The notes under the pieces are model-generated. The model made no database searches, had not been told where the DNA came from, and was given only the letters and a program-made list of their open reading frames with translations. Shown in pieces: positions 37,490 to 46,800 of a stretch of 64,000 nt of DNA. Made by a program: the position numbers and the translations under genes. The stretch's first letter is position 1, and every line of letters begins with the position of its first letter. This stretch comes from Mojavia pulchra JT2-VF2 (GTDB lineage: Bacteria > Cyanobacteriota > Cyanobacteriia > Cyanobacteriales > Nostocaceae), in contig JAHHHN010000001.1 of NCBI GenBank assembly GCA_019359325.1, positions 62,001 to 126,000 of the forward strand, read 5' to 3'.

Positions 37490-37794
37490 CTAATCCGCGT
37501 CCTTTACAAGCAAGAGAGCAAAATTTGATTGACCTCTATAGCAATTGTCAACTAGGAATGACACCCAATAATTTTTATGCCAAATGGGATGTCAATCATG
37601 AAGCGATCGCTCGGATTTGCTCTCGCTCACTTTCAACCGTCCGGCGTTGGTTCTCTAAAGGTCGCAATTACCGCAGTCCCATGTCCAGTGATTTACGCCA
37701 TCTGGCCCTTATGGACTTCCTGCTAGAAAACTTCGAGGAAATTCCAGAAGAATTTCTGGAAATGCTTTGTGCCCTCAAACAAAGTCAGCATTAA
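37486..37794 (+). CDS. Helix-turn-helix protein of mobile DNA
   Basis: The 102-residue protein contains a probable HTH in NHEAIARICSRSLSTVRRWFSKGRN (about residues 36-60). A helical C terminus follows. It overlaps the previous gene by 4 bases. It is likely a regulator or DNA-binding accessory protein of the island. Confidence 0.72.
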   Translation: MTNPRPLQAREQNLIDLYSNCQLGMTPNNFYAKWDVNHEAIARICSRSLSTVRRWFSKGRNYRSPMSSDLRHLALMDFLLENFEEIPEEFLEMLCALKQSQH

Positions 37795-37898
37795 TTGAAA
37801 AGTCAATAAATTTCAATGTCGTCCTGACATTTTTTGATAAGCCACTCTCGCTGTAGGGTGGCTTTTATCTATGAAACAAGTATTTGTAGGAGGTTATT

Positions 37899-38099
37899 GT
37901 GACCTACGCTGAGAGATTAAGCCCTTGGTGTATCGTTCGCCATTTTCCGAATATGGAGTATCAAATTATCGGGCGTTTTCGCCGCCGCAGTGATGCAGAA
38001 GCTCATTTACAGGCACTCAGGCGGCTAATTCCAAATGGGACTTTAGCAATTATTTTCAATCCGCTAGTAGAGCAACAAGAGCAGTTGGCTTCCAATTAA
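37899..38099 (+). CDS. Small hypothetical protein
   Basis: The 66-residue product starts at GTG with a strong AGGAGG site 8 bases upstream, which supports translation. It contains PWCIVRHFPNMEYQIIGRFR and SDAEAHLQALRRLIPNG. Similar small proteins occur in cyanobacterial plasmids and islands. No function known. The phrase LQALRRL(I/M)P also appears in the decayed minus-strand frame at 36,114-36,344, which suggests a broken paralogue there. Confidence 0.65.
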   Translation: MTYAERLSPWCIVRHFPNMEYQIIGRFRRRSDAEAHLQALRRLIPNGTLAIIFNPLVEQQEQLASN

Positions 38100-38132
38100 C
38101 TGCACGTCAAATTTACGCCGTTCATTTTAAAC

Positions 38133-38753
38133 ATGGCAAACATTCTTCAAGCCAAAGTCACCATTTTAGGAACTAGAACACTTGCCATACACCATTTTGG
38201 CATTGATGCTTTACCACTAGAAGCAACTGAGAAAGATGGTGTTGCTGGCAATAGCCCCAATGAGTGGAGAAAGACAGTTCTCATGGATGAAGAACGCCAG
38301 TTATTTTTACTTCCGACATACTTTTTCGGTTGTATCAAGTATGGAGGCAAAACTGTTAAGCGGGGTAAAAGTAACTTACTGACAGATATTGCCAGCACGT
38401 TACAAGTTATGGATGACCAGATTTACATCTGTAATAGTGACGGGCCAATTAAGTTGCCCGATCCACCGCAAGTGATTGAGGCAGGAACTATCAAAAATGA
38501 GAAATTGCCTGATAGCTACGTTGAAGTCATTGGCGTGCGTAACCCATCAACTAAAGCTAGGAATATCCGTTACCGCGTTGCTGTGAAACCTGGATGGCAC
38601 TGTTCATTTACTATTCTTTGGGATTCAGTCGTGGTTGATAGAAAGTCCTTAGAGACCGCTATTATCAATGCTGGCACTTTAGTAGGTATTGGTGATGGTA
38701 GGCAAAGCATTGGTTATGGGCGTTTTGAACTGACTAATTTTGCCATTGTTTAA
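38133..38753 (+). CDS. Phage-like protein with a glycine-rich C-terminal loop
   Basis: The 206-residue protein matches my memory of phage and island proteins of unknown function that carry EWRKTVLMDEERQLFLLPTY, NPSTKARNIRYRVAVKPGW and LVGIGDGRQSIGYGRFEL. The last part is a Gly-rich loop of the general kind seen in RAMP-fold RNA-binding proteins, but I see no other RAMP feature, so that link is speculative. It sits in a run of small plus-strand island genes before an HNH nuclease. Confidence 0.7.
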   Translation: MANILQAKVTILGTRTLAIHHFGIDALPLEATEKDGVAGNSPNEWRKTVLMDEERQLFLLPTYFFGCIKYGGKTVKRGKSNLLTDIASTLQVMDDQIYICNSDGPIKLPDPPQVIEAGTIKNEKLPDSYVEVIGVRNPSTKARNIRYRVAVKPGWHCSFTILWDSVVVDRKSLETAIINAGTLVGIGDGRQSIGYGRFELTNFAIV

Positions 38754-38757
38754 TACA

Positions 38758-38840
38758 TGTCGTCTTCTGTTGTGTCCAGTCCAGTAGCGTCTAGTTACGT
38801 TGAGTCACGTCATCTTAAGTCAGGTTGTGTCACGTCATGT
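38758..38840 (+). repeat. GTC-rich short-repeat leader before the HNH gene
   Basis: The stretch repeats GTC, GTCA and GTCACGTCAT elements every 5-10 bases; TGAGTCACGTCAT (38,801) and TGTGTCACGTCAT (38,826) are the clearest pair. The last copy contains the start codon of the HNH gene. Confidence 0.6.
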
Positions 38841-39223
38841 CATCAATCACACTCTACCTGCAAATTAAGCAACGTCGTCAGCATCCAAACCTCCCAGTGT
38901 ATTGGTGGCGGCGACAACCGCTAGAGCAATGGGAACTGACACGAAAATGTATTTACAAGCGCGATCGCGGGATTTGTCAAAGTCCAACAGATGCACCTCC
39001 AAAAATTCACGGCTTATGCATGGGTGAAGTCAATCTTAAGGTTGCTCACATTGATCACATTCTTCCTTTATCTTCTGGTGGTAGCAATCATGCATCTAAT
39101 TTAAGAACCCTTTGCCCTGTATGCCATGCGCTACGTCTTGATCGAAAGCATGATGGTATGAGAAATAAACTTGTCAAGAAAGGTTTAATCCCTGTCAACT
39201 GGAAATCATTTGTTTGGGATTAA
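38837..39223 (+). CDS. HNH endonuclease
   Basis: The protein of about 128 residues has the HNH core: CIYKRDRGICQ with one Cys, HIDHILPLSSGGSNHASNLRTLCPVCHALR with the catalytic His and Asn and the CxxC zinc pair. I chose ATG at 38837. Stand-alone HNH enzymes of this size are common in phages and islands, often next to terminase genes. Here it follows the phage-like 38133 gene. Confidence 0.85.
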   Translation: MSSITLYLQIKQRRQHPNLPVYWWRRQPLEQWELTRKCIYKRDRGICQSPTDAPPKIHGLCMGEVNLKVAHIDHILPLSSGGSNHASNLRTLCPVCHALRLDRKHDGMRNKLVKKGLIPVNWKSFVWD

Positions 39224-39399
39224 ATTGTTGGCGATCGCATTCCGTCTACTATGGGCGATCGCCCTATCTATAGGCATTAATAATAGACTTTACCCATTGT
39301 TGGCAATTAATAACAGATGAGTAATTTAATTTTTAGTACATAGCTGGCATTACAGCATATTTTGGCTACATGAGGTACAAGCGTAAAATCCAAAACTAT

Positions 39400-39427
39400 G
39401 TAGAGACGTTACATATAACGTCTCTAC
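39400..39427. repeat. Perfect palindrome GTAGAGACGTTA...TAACGTCTCTAC
   Basis: Two exact 12-base arms flank CATA. I recognise it as an interspersed repeat found between many Nostoc genes. It overlaps the stop codon of the HEAT-repeat gene and may terminate it. Confidence 0.75.
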
Positions 39428-39894
39428 AGTATTTCACGAATATCGAAACTGCTGTAATTACTCAATGTGTGCTGTATGAAGGTAAATAGACGATTGCTAT
39501 ATGCAGTTATTGGTGAATATTTAATTGTCTCAGGGTAAACAGGAATGAAAGGTAATTTTTGCTTACTGAAACGAACAGCCAGCATTCTTGCTAAAGAAAA
39601 AATATCAGGCTCATAAATATCAATTTCAGGATTTTGTATTACTTTTGCCAAAATTTCTTGATTACCAATCTTGCCCAACGCCTGTGCTGCATAACTTCTC
39701 ACGTGACTATCTAAGTCGTTGAGGGCAGAGATTAAAGCATCTACCGCTTGGGAATTGCCAATCTTACCCAACGCGAATGCTGCATAGCCTCTCACGTCAC
39801 TATTTGAGTGGTTGAGGGCAGAGATTAAAGCATCTACCGCTTGGGAATTGCCAATTTTGCCCAACGCGAATGCTGATGCTGCTTTCCATTTCAT
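39424..39894 (-). CDS. HEAT/PBS-lyase-like repeat protein, 5'-truncated
   Basis: The 156 visible residues contain nearly identical repeats ALGKIGNSQAVDALISAL followed by a non-repeat C-terminal part (about 85-156). Upstream of the nominal Met the frame continues as SLNDSNFW, another repeat end, right up to the IS end at 39,921. The true start has therefore been lost, and the IS side is the probable break. HEAT-like repeats bind proteins; similar repeats occur in NACHT/HEAT sensors and bilin lyases. The remnant is probably not functional. Confidence 0.65.
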   Translation of the reverse strand: MKWKAASAFALGKIGNSQAVDALISALNHSNSDVRGYAAFALGKIGNSQAVDALISALNDLDSHVRSYAAQALGKIGNQEILAKVIQNPEIDIYEPDIFSLARMLAVRFSKQKLPFIPVYPETIKYSPITAYSNRLFTFIQHTLSNYSSFDIREIL

Positions 39895-40013
39895 CCAAAA
39901 ATTAGAGTCGTTGAGAGATTATTTATAAAGTAAATCTTTAGGCTACAAGGCGACGCAACATAATCCGAGTCATGACAGCATATATAGCAGCTTCACTCAT
40001 TTCAGGTAAACGC

Positions 40014-40379
40014 TCATAATCCTTGCGCTCGACGATGATATTGGTTAAACCACCCGAATGTTCTTTCAACTACCCAGCGTTTCGGTAAAACCTGAAATTC
40101 TGGCTCAGTACGCCGTATGACTTCAACATGAGCTTGGATCATCAACCAAACACAAAGAGCAAATTTATCACCGTCATAACCGGAATCAACCCATAAAACT
40201 TCAACTTTTTCGAGTAATTCAGGACGCTCCTCTAACAATTCCATCAAAGCATAGGCAGCAACTAATCGTTCTGGGACATTTGCTTCACTTACAACCACTT
40301 TCAACAATAATCCCAGGCTATCAACCAAAGTTTGCCGCTTCCGCCCTTTTATCTTTTTACCGCCATCAAAACCGTACAC
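40014..40379 (-). CDS. IS5-family transposase, second frame (orfB)
   Basis: The part after the frameshift carries VYGFDGGKKIKGRKR, the second catalytic Asp in VLWVDSGYDGDKF and the Glu in VVERTFGWFNQY. The frame then ends early as HRRAQGL. In the next frame the expected KDYERLPEMSEAAIYAVMTR continues to about 39,940, so a further one-base change has broken the C terminus of this copy. Confidence 0.85.
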   Translation of the reverse strand: MYGFDGGKKIKGRKRQTLVDSLGLLLKVVVSEANVPERLVAAYALMELLEERPELLEKVEVLWVDSGYDGDKFALCVWLMIQAHVEVIRRTEPEFQVLPKRWVVERTFGWFNQYHRRAQGL

Positions 40380-40738
40380 ATCCCCCTTTTTTGGTCAGTT
40401 TTGATTGACTGACTGTCTGCGGCGATTGCTGTTGGTTGAGTTGATTTACCTAATTTCGAGCGAACTTGACCGCGCAGTGTATGGTTTAGCTTTTCCCAAA
40501 CCCCTTTACGCTGCCATTTGCGGTAGTAGTTATATACCGTTGAGCTTGGAGGGAAGTCCCCCGGCAGCATATTCCATTGACATCCAGTTTTCAAATGATA
40601 ATAGATGGCATTGCATATTTCACGCATGTCTGTTGTGCGAGGATGGCCTCCTTTTTTGGCTGGTGGAATCAACTTAGCCAGGATTTCCCACTCCATATCA
40701 GTTAAGTCTGTAGGGTAAGCCTTTCGCATCATGAGCAA
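40349..40738 (-). CDS. IS5-family transposase, first frame (orfA)
   Basis: The 129-residue product has the DUF4096-like N terminus YPTDLTDMEWEILAKLIPP, the PSSTVYNYYRKWQRKGVW helix region and the first catalytic Asp in AIAADSQSIKT. At A6G5 (about 40,381-40,391) a -1 shift gives KGDVYGFDGG, joining orfB. This is the usual expression mode of the group. Confidence 0.88.
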   Translation of the reverse strand: MLMMRKAYPTDLTDMEWEILAKLIPPAKKGGHPRTTDMREICNAIYYHLKTGCQWNMLPGDFPPSSTVYNYYRKWQRKGVWEKLNHTLRGQVRSKLGKSTQPTAIAADSQSIKTDQKRGMCTVLMAVKR

Positions 40739-40823
40739 CTATGTAAATACACTGTGTATCAGGTATCTTATCCTTGTTGTAAATTCTTTCTTCTCAGTTT
40801 TAGATTTACTTTATAAATAGCCT

Positions 40824-41087
40824 CTAATACTCAGATTTCCCCTGGTTGACAGTTGAGAGTTGAGGAAATGATAAAACCCAAATAGTGTCTTCTTGACCAG
40901 TTTCTTCGCTAACTTTCCGTTTAATTTCAGCAAAATTACTTTGATTAATTTTTACCAAATTACCATTTAGCTCTACACCACTCAACACAGCCTCATTACT
41001 TGGAACTTTGGCATTATTCAAATCCACTAAAGCCATGAATTCTAACCATGCGTGGAGAATTGCTTCTACTTTGCTGGCTCTATTCAA
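40824..41087 (-). CDS. Short frame next to the IS, probably a truncated gene
   Basis: The 87-residue product (MNRASKVEAILHAWLEFMAL at the start, DTIWVLSFPQLSTVNQGKSE near the end) looks like the N terminus of a larger protein. I recall similar openings in AAA/helicase-type proteins where EY is followed by more sequence. Here a TAG stops it 5 bases before the IS. It is probably a remnant with no function of its own. Confidence 0.4.
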   Translation of the reverse strand: MNRASKVEAILHAWLEFMALVDLNNAKVPSNEAVLSGVELNGNLVKINQSNFAEIKRKVSEETGQEDTIWVLSFPQLSTVNQGKSEY

Positions 41088-41292
41088 AACTTCCTCCAGG
41101 TAGGTGTGAGTAATTGGCAGTAGTATATGGCACGAGATTACAAAGCAATTTTACTAATGCAAGTATATAAGTAAAACTTTATCATTTTTTTTCTAATGTC
41201 ATTATTAAAAAATGATTGGATACAATTAGAGTGAATTTTTACTTTTCATTGGTACAGTTATAGTTGAATGACAGAAAGCCTGTTGATATTAA

Positions 41293-42222
41293 TTAACCAT
41301 CTCCTATTCGCAAGCCATTAGCTTGACCAATGTTAATGTTGTATTTTCCATTATGCTGATTTACATTCTGAATGATTTGGTTATTAGTACCTTGCTTATT
41401 AAAAGCCCCAGGCTCAGGTTCAATTTCTGGTTCACCGTCAAAGGGTAATCCTTTCGGCTCAGTTTCACCGCCTGCATAGTATGCCAGAATAAAGTTATCA
41501 GCTTGCTCAAAATTGAGAATGGGATGCTGCCGCTCGCGTGTTCTTCTCGGTACTACTTCACGCGCATACATAGCTAAATCTGCAACCCGCACATAACCAT
41601 CTTTTTGCGAAGCTCCTTTACCTGCTAAGGCTTCAATTAATGCTAGTGTAAAAGCACTGTAGGGTCTGCCAGCCAGGGATTTTTCATCGGCTTGGGAGGA
41701 AGCGATCGCAACTCGTCCTTTCCCTTCATTAAACAAAGTTTGAGCCTCTGGCGGAAGGGGTGCTTTTTCAGCTTCATACCCTAACTTTGATGTATCTCCT
41801 AATCCACCAGCATGGCAACAGTCCAGTAATACCAACAGCTTTTTCGCGGAAATTGCCTGTAGCTTGGTGATAAATTCTGTACCACTAATCGCAGTTTTAT
41901 GTAATTTGGCCTGGTCATAGCCAAAAGGCATTAGGTAATACGCTTCTCCGATGGGGCTATTGACCTGATAACCATGTCCAGAAAAATAGACAATTACCGT
42001 GGAATCAGGCGTAGTTGATTGAGCTAATTGGTCTAATGCTGCAAGGATTCCATCTCGGTTTGCCTGTTCTTTAGTCAATAAATGTACCTGTTCAGGTAAA
42101 TAAGCGCAGCGTTCTGGGTCTTTGAGGATATTGGCAAAACCGACAGCATCATCTACGGTGTTGGGTAAATCACCACCAACCCCAACAATACAGGCATGAC
42201 CTTGGCTAAAGAGTTTGTTCAC
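41293..42222 (-). CDS. Caspase-like (C14) protease with a C-terminal signalling motif
   Basis: The 309-residue cytosolic protein is a caspase/metacaspase-type peptidase. The catalytic His83 is in IVYFSGHGYQV and Cys136 in LLVLLDCCHAGG, with the fold starting at ACIVGVGGDLP. After the domain (about 10-250) comes a Pro/Glu linker. The final segment ends GKYNINIGQANGLRIGDG (292-309), closely matching a motif in the N-terminal modules of the NB-ARC, WD40, TPR and NACHT proteins to the right. I infer that these sensors recruit the protease through the motif. It is divergent from the 42275 membrane protein across 52 bases. Confidence 0.9.
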   Translation of the reverse strand: MNKLFSQGHACIVGVGGDLPNTVDDAVGFANILKDPERCAYLPEQVHLLTKEQANRDGILAALDQLAQSTTPDSTVIVYFSGHGYQVNSPIGEAYYLMPFGYDQAKLHKTAISGTEFITKLQAISAKKLLVLLDCCHAGGLGDTSKLGYEAEKAPLPPEAQTLFNEGKGRVAIASSQADEKSLAGRPYSAFTLALIEALAGKGASQKDGYVRVADLAMYAREVVPRRTRERQHPILNFEQADNFILAYYAGGETEPKGLPFDGEPEIEPEPGAFNKQGTNNQIIQNVNQHNGKYNINIGQANGLRIGDG

Positions 42223-42274
42223 TTTTGATTAGGTATCAGATAGTATGGCTATAATTTAGCATCTATCTTTAGGT

Positions 42275-43735
42275 ATGAAAATTAGGCATTTTGATATTAC
42301 AAAAATTTTATTTTTATCATTAGTTCTTTTGATGGAATTTCCAGCTTTGGCTCAAGCAGAGGTTGTAACTAACCCTAAAGCAATTACAGTCAACGCAACA
42401 AAGGGAGATAGTATCACCCGCACGATTACACTGCGGACTAACGAAAAAATAAATACTTTAAAAATAGTTACTTCTGATTTATTGAGTGCTGATAATAGCA
42501 CTGTTTTACCAGCACGTGCAATTAAATTCACTTCACCAACTACTCAAATTACTCCTCAAGAACTCATTAGTTTACCAATCCAGTTTGATTTGCCTAATTC
42601 TTCCAGTGGAGAATTTACAGGTGAAATAGTATTGAGCTATGAAGCTGGAGAAAAAACCATTCCTGTGATTGTCAGGCTCAAAGATCCTTGGCCATTACCT
42701 CTGGCTGTATTAATGTTGGGAGTCATCATTGGTATGGCGGTTTCTGCCTATAGCAGTCAAGGTAAGTTAAGTGATGAGGTAACAGTTAACTTAGAGAATT
42801 TGCATACCCAAATTACTGCGGATAAGGTAGAGGCACGCTCATTCTGGTCACGCGCTGATATCTATCTTAATATTGCCAAACAAGCACGTGATGCTAAACA
42901 AATTGTTGAGGCTCAAGCAGCAGTTAATAATGCGAAGGAAGTTTGGCATAAATGGTTAAAGCAACGTCCTGATTGGCAGATTCTGTTCCGCTATTATGAT
43001 AAACTCCGTGAACGCCTTAACCGAGAGGACTTAAAAGAAGATACATTGGCTCTCTATATTCAAGTTATAGATCGAGATTTAGAACAAGCTTTACAAAATG
43101 CTCCTGTTTTCTCAACAGCGAATGAATTGCAGCAAGTTCTAGATAAAATATCTCAACAAATTAATACTTATATTCAGCTAAAAACGCAGCTAGAAAAACT
43201 AAAAAACTTAATAGCAGGGTTAGAAGATATTAACCAACGCTATGACTGGGAAGATAAAGCATCTGAATTAACGCAGAGATTACATATGATCATGCCTGCT
43301 CAAGAAGCGGAAATACAAAATTTACAATCGGAAATAAATACAGGTATAGAAAAAGTTAAGGCGTTAGAGATTCAGATTTTAGATGTAGAAAAAGGTATTG
43401 ATGGTGGTTCTGAAGTGGGTATGGTTATTCAAGCTCCGTCAGTATCAGAAAAAGAGCCTTATAAAGTTCCATTTTATACTAAAACAGGAAAGGCGATCAC
43501 CAGCTTATGGCGAACTGCTAATGGGCGGTTGAAATTGTTTTATCTCTCCAGTTATCTGGTTTCCTTTACTGTGCTTGCTGGTAGTGGTTTTAACCATTTA
43601 TATTGGACTAAGCCCACCTTTGGAGGTAATGGTTGGGGTGATTATTTTGCTTTATTAGCATTGGGTTTTGGTGCAGAAGCTACTCGGAACGTGGTCACAC
43701 AAGTAGCCCGCAAAGCTGATGAATCAAGCTCATAG
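42275..43735 (+). CDS. Membrane-anchored coiled-coil protein with exported Ig-like domain
   Basis: The 486-residue protein has a signal peptide (cleavage near AQAEV) and an Ig-like exported domain (about 30-130, with VNATKGDSITRTITLRTN). A transmembrane helix (PLAVLMLGVIIGMAVSAY) and a long helical, partly coiled-coil cytoplasmic part (about 160-380) follow, then two C-terminal hydrophobic segments. I do not know the family. The layout suggests an envelope sensor or anchor. Its position, divergent from the caspase gene and 127 bases before the first NB-ARC gene, hints at a role in the same system. Confidence 0.72.
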   Translation: MKIRHFDITKILFLSLVLLMEFPALAQAEVVTNPKAITVNATKGDSITRTITLRTNEKINTLKIVTSDLLSADNSTVLPARAIKFTSPTTQITPQELISLPIQFDLPNSSSGEFTGEIVLSYEAGEKTIPVIVRLKDPWPLPLAVLMLGVIIGMAVSAYSSQGKLSDEVTVNLENLHTQITADKVEARSFWSRADIYLNIAKQARDAKQIVEAQAAVNNAKEVWHKWLKQRPDWQILFRYYDKLRERLNREDLKEDTLALYIQVIDRDLEQALQNAPVFSTANELQQVLDKISQQINTYIQLKTQLEKLKNLIAGLEDINQRYDWEDKASELTQRLHMIMPAQEAEIQNLQSEINTGIEKVKALEIQILDVEKGIDGGSEVGMVIQAPSVSEKEPYKVPFYTKTGKAITSLWRTANGRLKLFYLSSYLVSFTVLAGSGFNHLYWTKPTFGGNGWGDYFALLALGFGAEATRNVVTQVARKADESSS

Positions 43736-43862
43736 TATCATCAGCAGCAATTCACAGTATCAGCAATTTATAAGTAAATTTTTGTCTTTTAGCGCAAATT
43801 AGCTACCAAAGACGAAAAAGCCTAAAATATTTTTAACTCAGTAATTAAGAATAGGAATTAGT

Positions 43863-46800
43863 GTGACTAATCACAATCATCTCAGTGAAATTCTTGAGCG
43901 CATCCTGAAGGGTAATCAGACTGAGGCAGATATTGAAGAACTGCGGCGATCGCTAAAAATAGCTGACGGTGTAGTACAGTCAGTATCCCAAACGGGCAAG
44001 TTCAACACCAATATTGGGCAGATAACTGGGGGAGATGTTCATATAGGCGATCGTATTTACCAAGGTACAGATGCTGAAACACTGAGGCAAGTTTTACGAG
44101 AAGTTTTACCACAGCCAGATGAGAAGCCTCCCACTAACCTTACGGGTGCGGATGGGTTGGGTGAGTTGAGTGCTACCGTACCACAGCGACCACTCAGCTT
44201 TTTACCTCGTCCAGAGGAAATTAACTCATTAAAAAAATTAGTGGTGGGTGAATCAAACCAGATCGTCGCACTGACAAGTACTAGGCGGATGGTTGGTTTG
44301 CAGGGGATGGGTGGGCTGGGTAAATCCACGTTAGCCGCAGAACTAGCACGGGATGAAGAAGTAAGGCGACGATTTTGTCATGGTATTGTTTGGGTAACAC
44401 TTGGTCAAACACCTATTTTGATCAATCTACAAGCTTCGATTGTAGGGGCGTTAACAGGAGAGCCAACACAATTTAAAGATGTTCAGGAAGGCAAGATTTT
44501 CTTGGGTAATTTGTTGAAAGGCAAAGCTTGCTTGTTGATTTTGGATGATATTTGGGATCTGAAACACGCTGAGGCTTTTACAGGTTTAGGTGAAACCAGC
44601 CATATACTTATTACTACTCGTAATGCCGAAATCATTCAAAAGCTGGGTTCACAAGAGTATCCGTTGGGCTTGTTGAGTAATGAGCAAGCACTAGAATTAT
44701 TAGCACAAGCTTCAGAGCAAGCAGTAAAAACTCTTCCGAGTGAGGCTAAGGCGGTAGTAGAGGAGTGTAAAAATTTACCATTGGCTCTGGCAATGGTGGG
44801 AGCAATGGCTAAAGGTAAACCCAATCTCTGGGGAGGGTTGCTAAAACGATTAAAAAATGCTGACTTAGAAAAAATTAAGCAGCAGTTCCCAGAGTATCCT
44901 TATCCAGACTTGCTGCGGGCAATTCAGGTAAGCGTCGATGCCCTAGAGCCAGAGATAAAAGAACGATACCTAAATTTTGCTGTATTTCCCGAAGATACTC
45001 CCATTCCGGTAGGAGTTTTACAGACATTCTGGGAACCGGAAGGATTGGATGAATTAGATGTAGATGAAATTGTTACAACACTGGTGAATCGTTCACTGGC
45101 GCAGAAAGATCAATCAGGTCGCCTGAGTCTCCATGACCTCCAACTTGATTATGTGCGAAAGCAAGCCAATAACTTACCAGCGTTACACGGACAACTACTG
45201 CAAGCTTACGAAAGTAAATGTGCCGATGGCTGGGCAACAGGCCCCAAAGATGGGTACTTTTTTGAGCAATTGGGCTACCATCTGCTGCAAGCCAACCGCC
45301 GAGAAGAATTTCGGCAACTATTGCTGGAATTTAACTGGTTGCAAGCCAAACTGGAAGCCACTAATGCCAGTTCTTTAATTGCAGATTTTTATACATTTCC
45401 AGAAGATGAAGAATTACGTTTAGTGCAGCAGGCAATTTTACTGAGTCTTCAAGCCATAGCAAAAGACCCCAAACAACTGTGGAGCCAATTATATGGTCGG
45501 TTGATGAGTCAGGAAATGCCAGGGATTAAAACCATGCTGGAGCATCCCCCGCAAACTAGCTGGTTACGTCCATTGACTCCGAGTTTGCATCAGGCTGGTG
45601 GACTTTTACGTTGTACCCTAGAGGGGCATGAGGATTCGGTCAATGCCGTAGCCATCACCCCAGACAGGCGCAGTGCTGTTTCCGCATCCGATGACAATAC
45701 CCTGAGAGTGTGGGATTTAAACTCTGGGCTTTGCCTGCACACCCTAGAGGGGCATGAGGATTCGGTCTTTGCCCTAGCCATCAACCCAGACAGGTGCAGT
45801 GCTGTTTCCGCATCGCGTGACAAAACCCTGAGAGTGTGGGATTTAAACTCTGGGCTTTGCCTGCACACCCTAGAGGGGCATGAGGATAGGATCAATGCCG
45901 TAGCCATCACCCCAGACAGGCGCAGTGCTGTTTCCGCATCCAATGACAATACCCTGAGAGTGTGGGATTTAAACTCTGGGCTTTGCCTGCACACCCTAGA
46001 GGGGCATGAGGATTGGGTCTATGCCGTAGTCATCACCCCAGACGAGCGCAGTGCTGTTTCCACATCGGCTGACAAAACCTTGAAAGTATGGGATTTAAAC
46101 TCTGGGCGTTGCTTGCATACCCTGGGGCATGAGAGTTGGGTCGATGCCGTAGCCATCAATCCAGACGGGTGCAGTGCTGTTTCCGCATCGGCTGACAATA
46201 CCCTGAGAGTGTGGGATTTAAACTCTGGGCGTTGTCTGCACACCCTAGAGGGGCATGAGGATAGGATCAATGCCGTAGCCATCACTCCAGACGGGCGCAG
46301 TGCTGTTTCCGCATCGGCTGACAATACCCTGAGAGTGTGGGATTTAAACTCTGGGCTTTGTCTGCACACCCTGGGGCATGAGAGTTGGGTCTATGCCGTA
46401 GCCATCACTCCAGACGGGCGCAGTGCTGTTTCCGCATCGGCTGACACAACCCTAAAAGTATGGGATTTAAACACTGGGCTTTGCCTGCACACCCTAGAGG
46501 GGCATAAGGAGTTGGTCTATGCCGTAGTCATCACCCCAGACGGGCGTAGTGCTGTTTCCGCATCGGCTGACACAACCCTAAGAGTATGGGATTTCAACTC
46601 TGGGCATTGTCTGCACATCCTAGAGGGGCATGAGCATTGGGTCGATGCCGTAGCCATCAGCCCAGACGGGCGTAGTGCTGTTTCCGCATCGCGTGACAAA
46701 ACCCTGAGAGTGTGGGATTTCAACTCTGAGTGTTGCCTGCACACCCTGAGGCATGAGAGTTGGGTCGATGTCGTAGCCATCAGCCCAGACGGGCGTAGTG

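Larger units (their letters stand above)
39922..40817 (-). mobile_element. IS5-family insertion sequence (IS427-like), 896 bp
   Basis: The ends share a 16-base inverted repeat (TTTATAAAGTAAATCT) flanked on both sides by TA, the expected target duplication. Two overlapping minus-strand frames encode the transposase. It lies between a 5'-truncated HEAT gene and a short, probably broken frame. Confidence 0.9.

Noticed and set aside
39424-41087. One gene split by the IS (HEAT frame joined to the 40,824 frame)
   Set aside because: Removing the IS and one TA copy leaves stops at the join in the relevant frames, and the two products do not look like parts of one protein.
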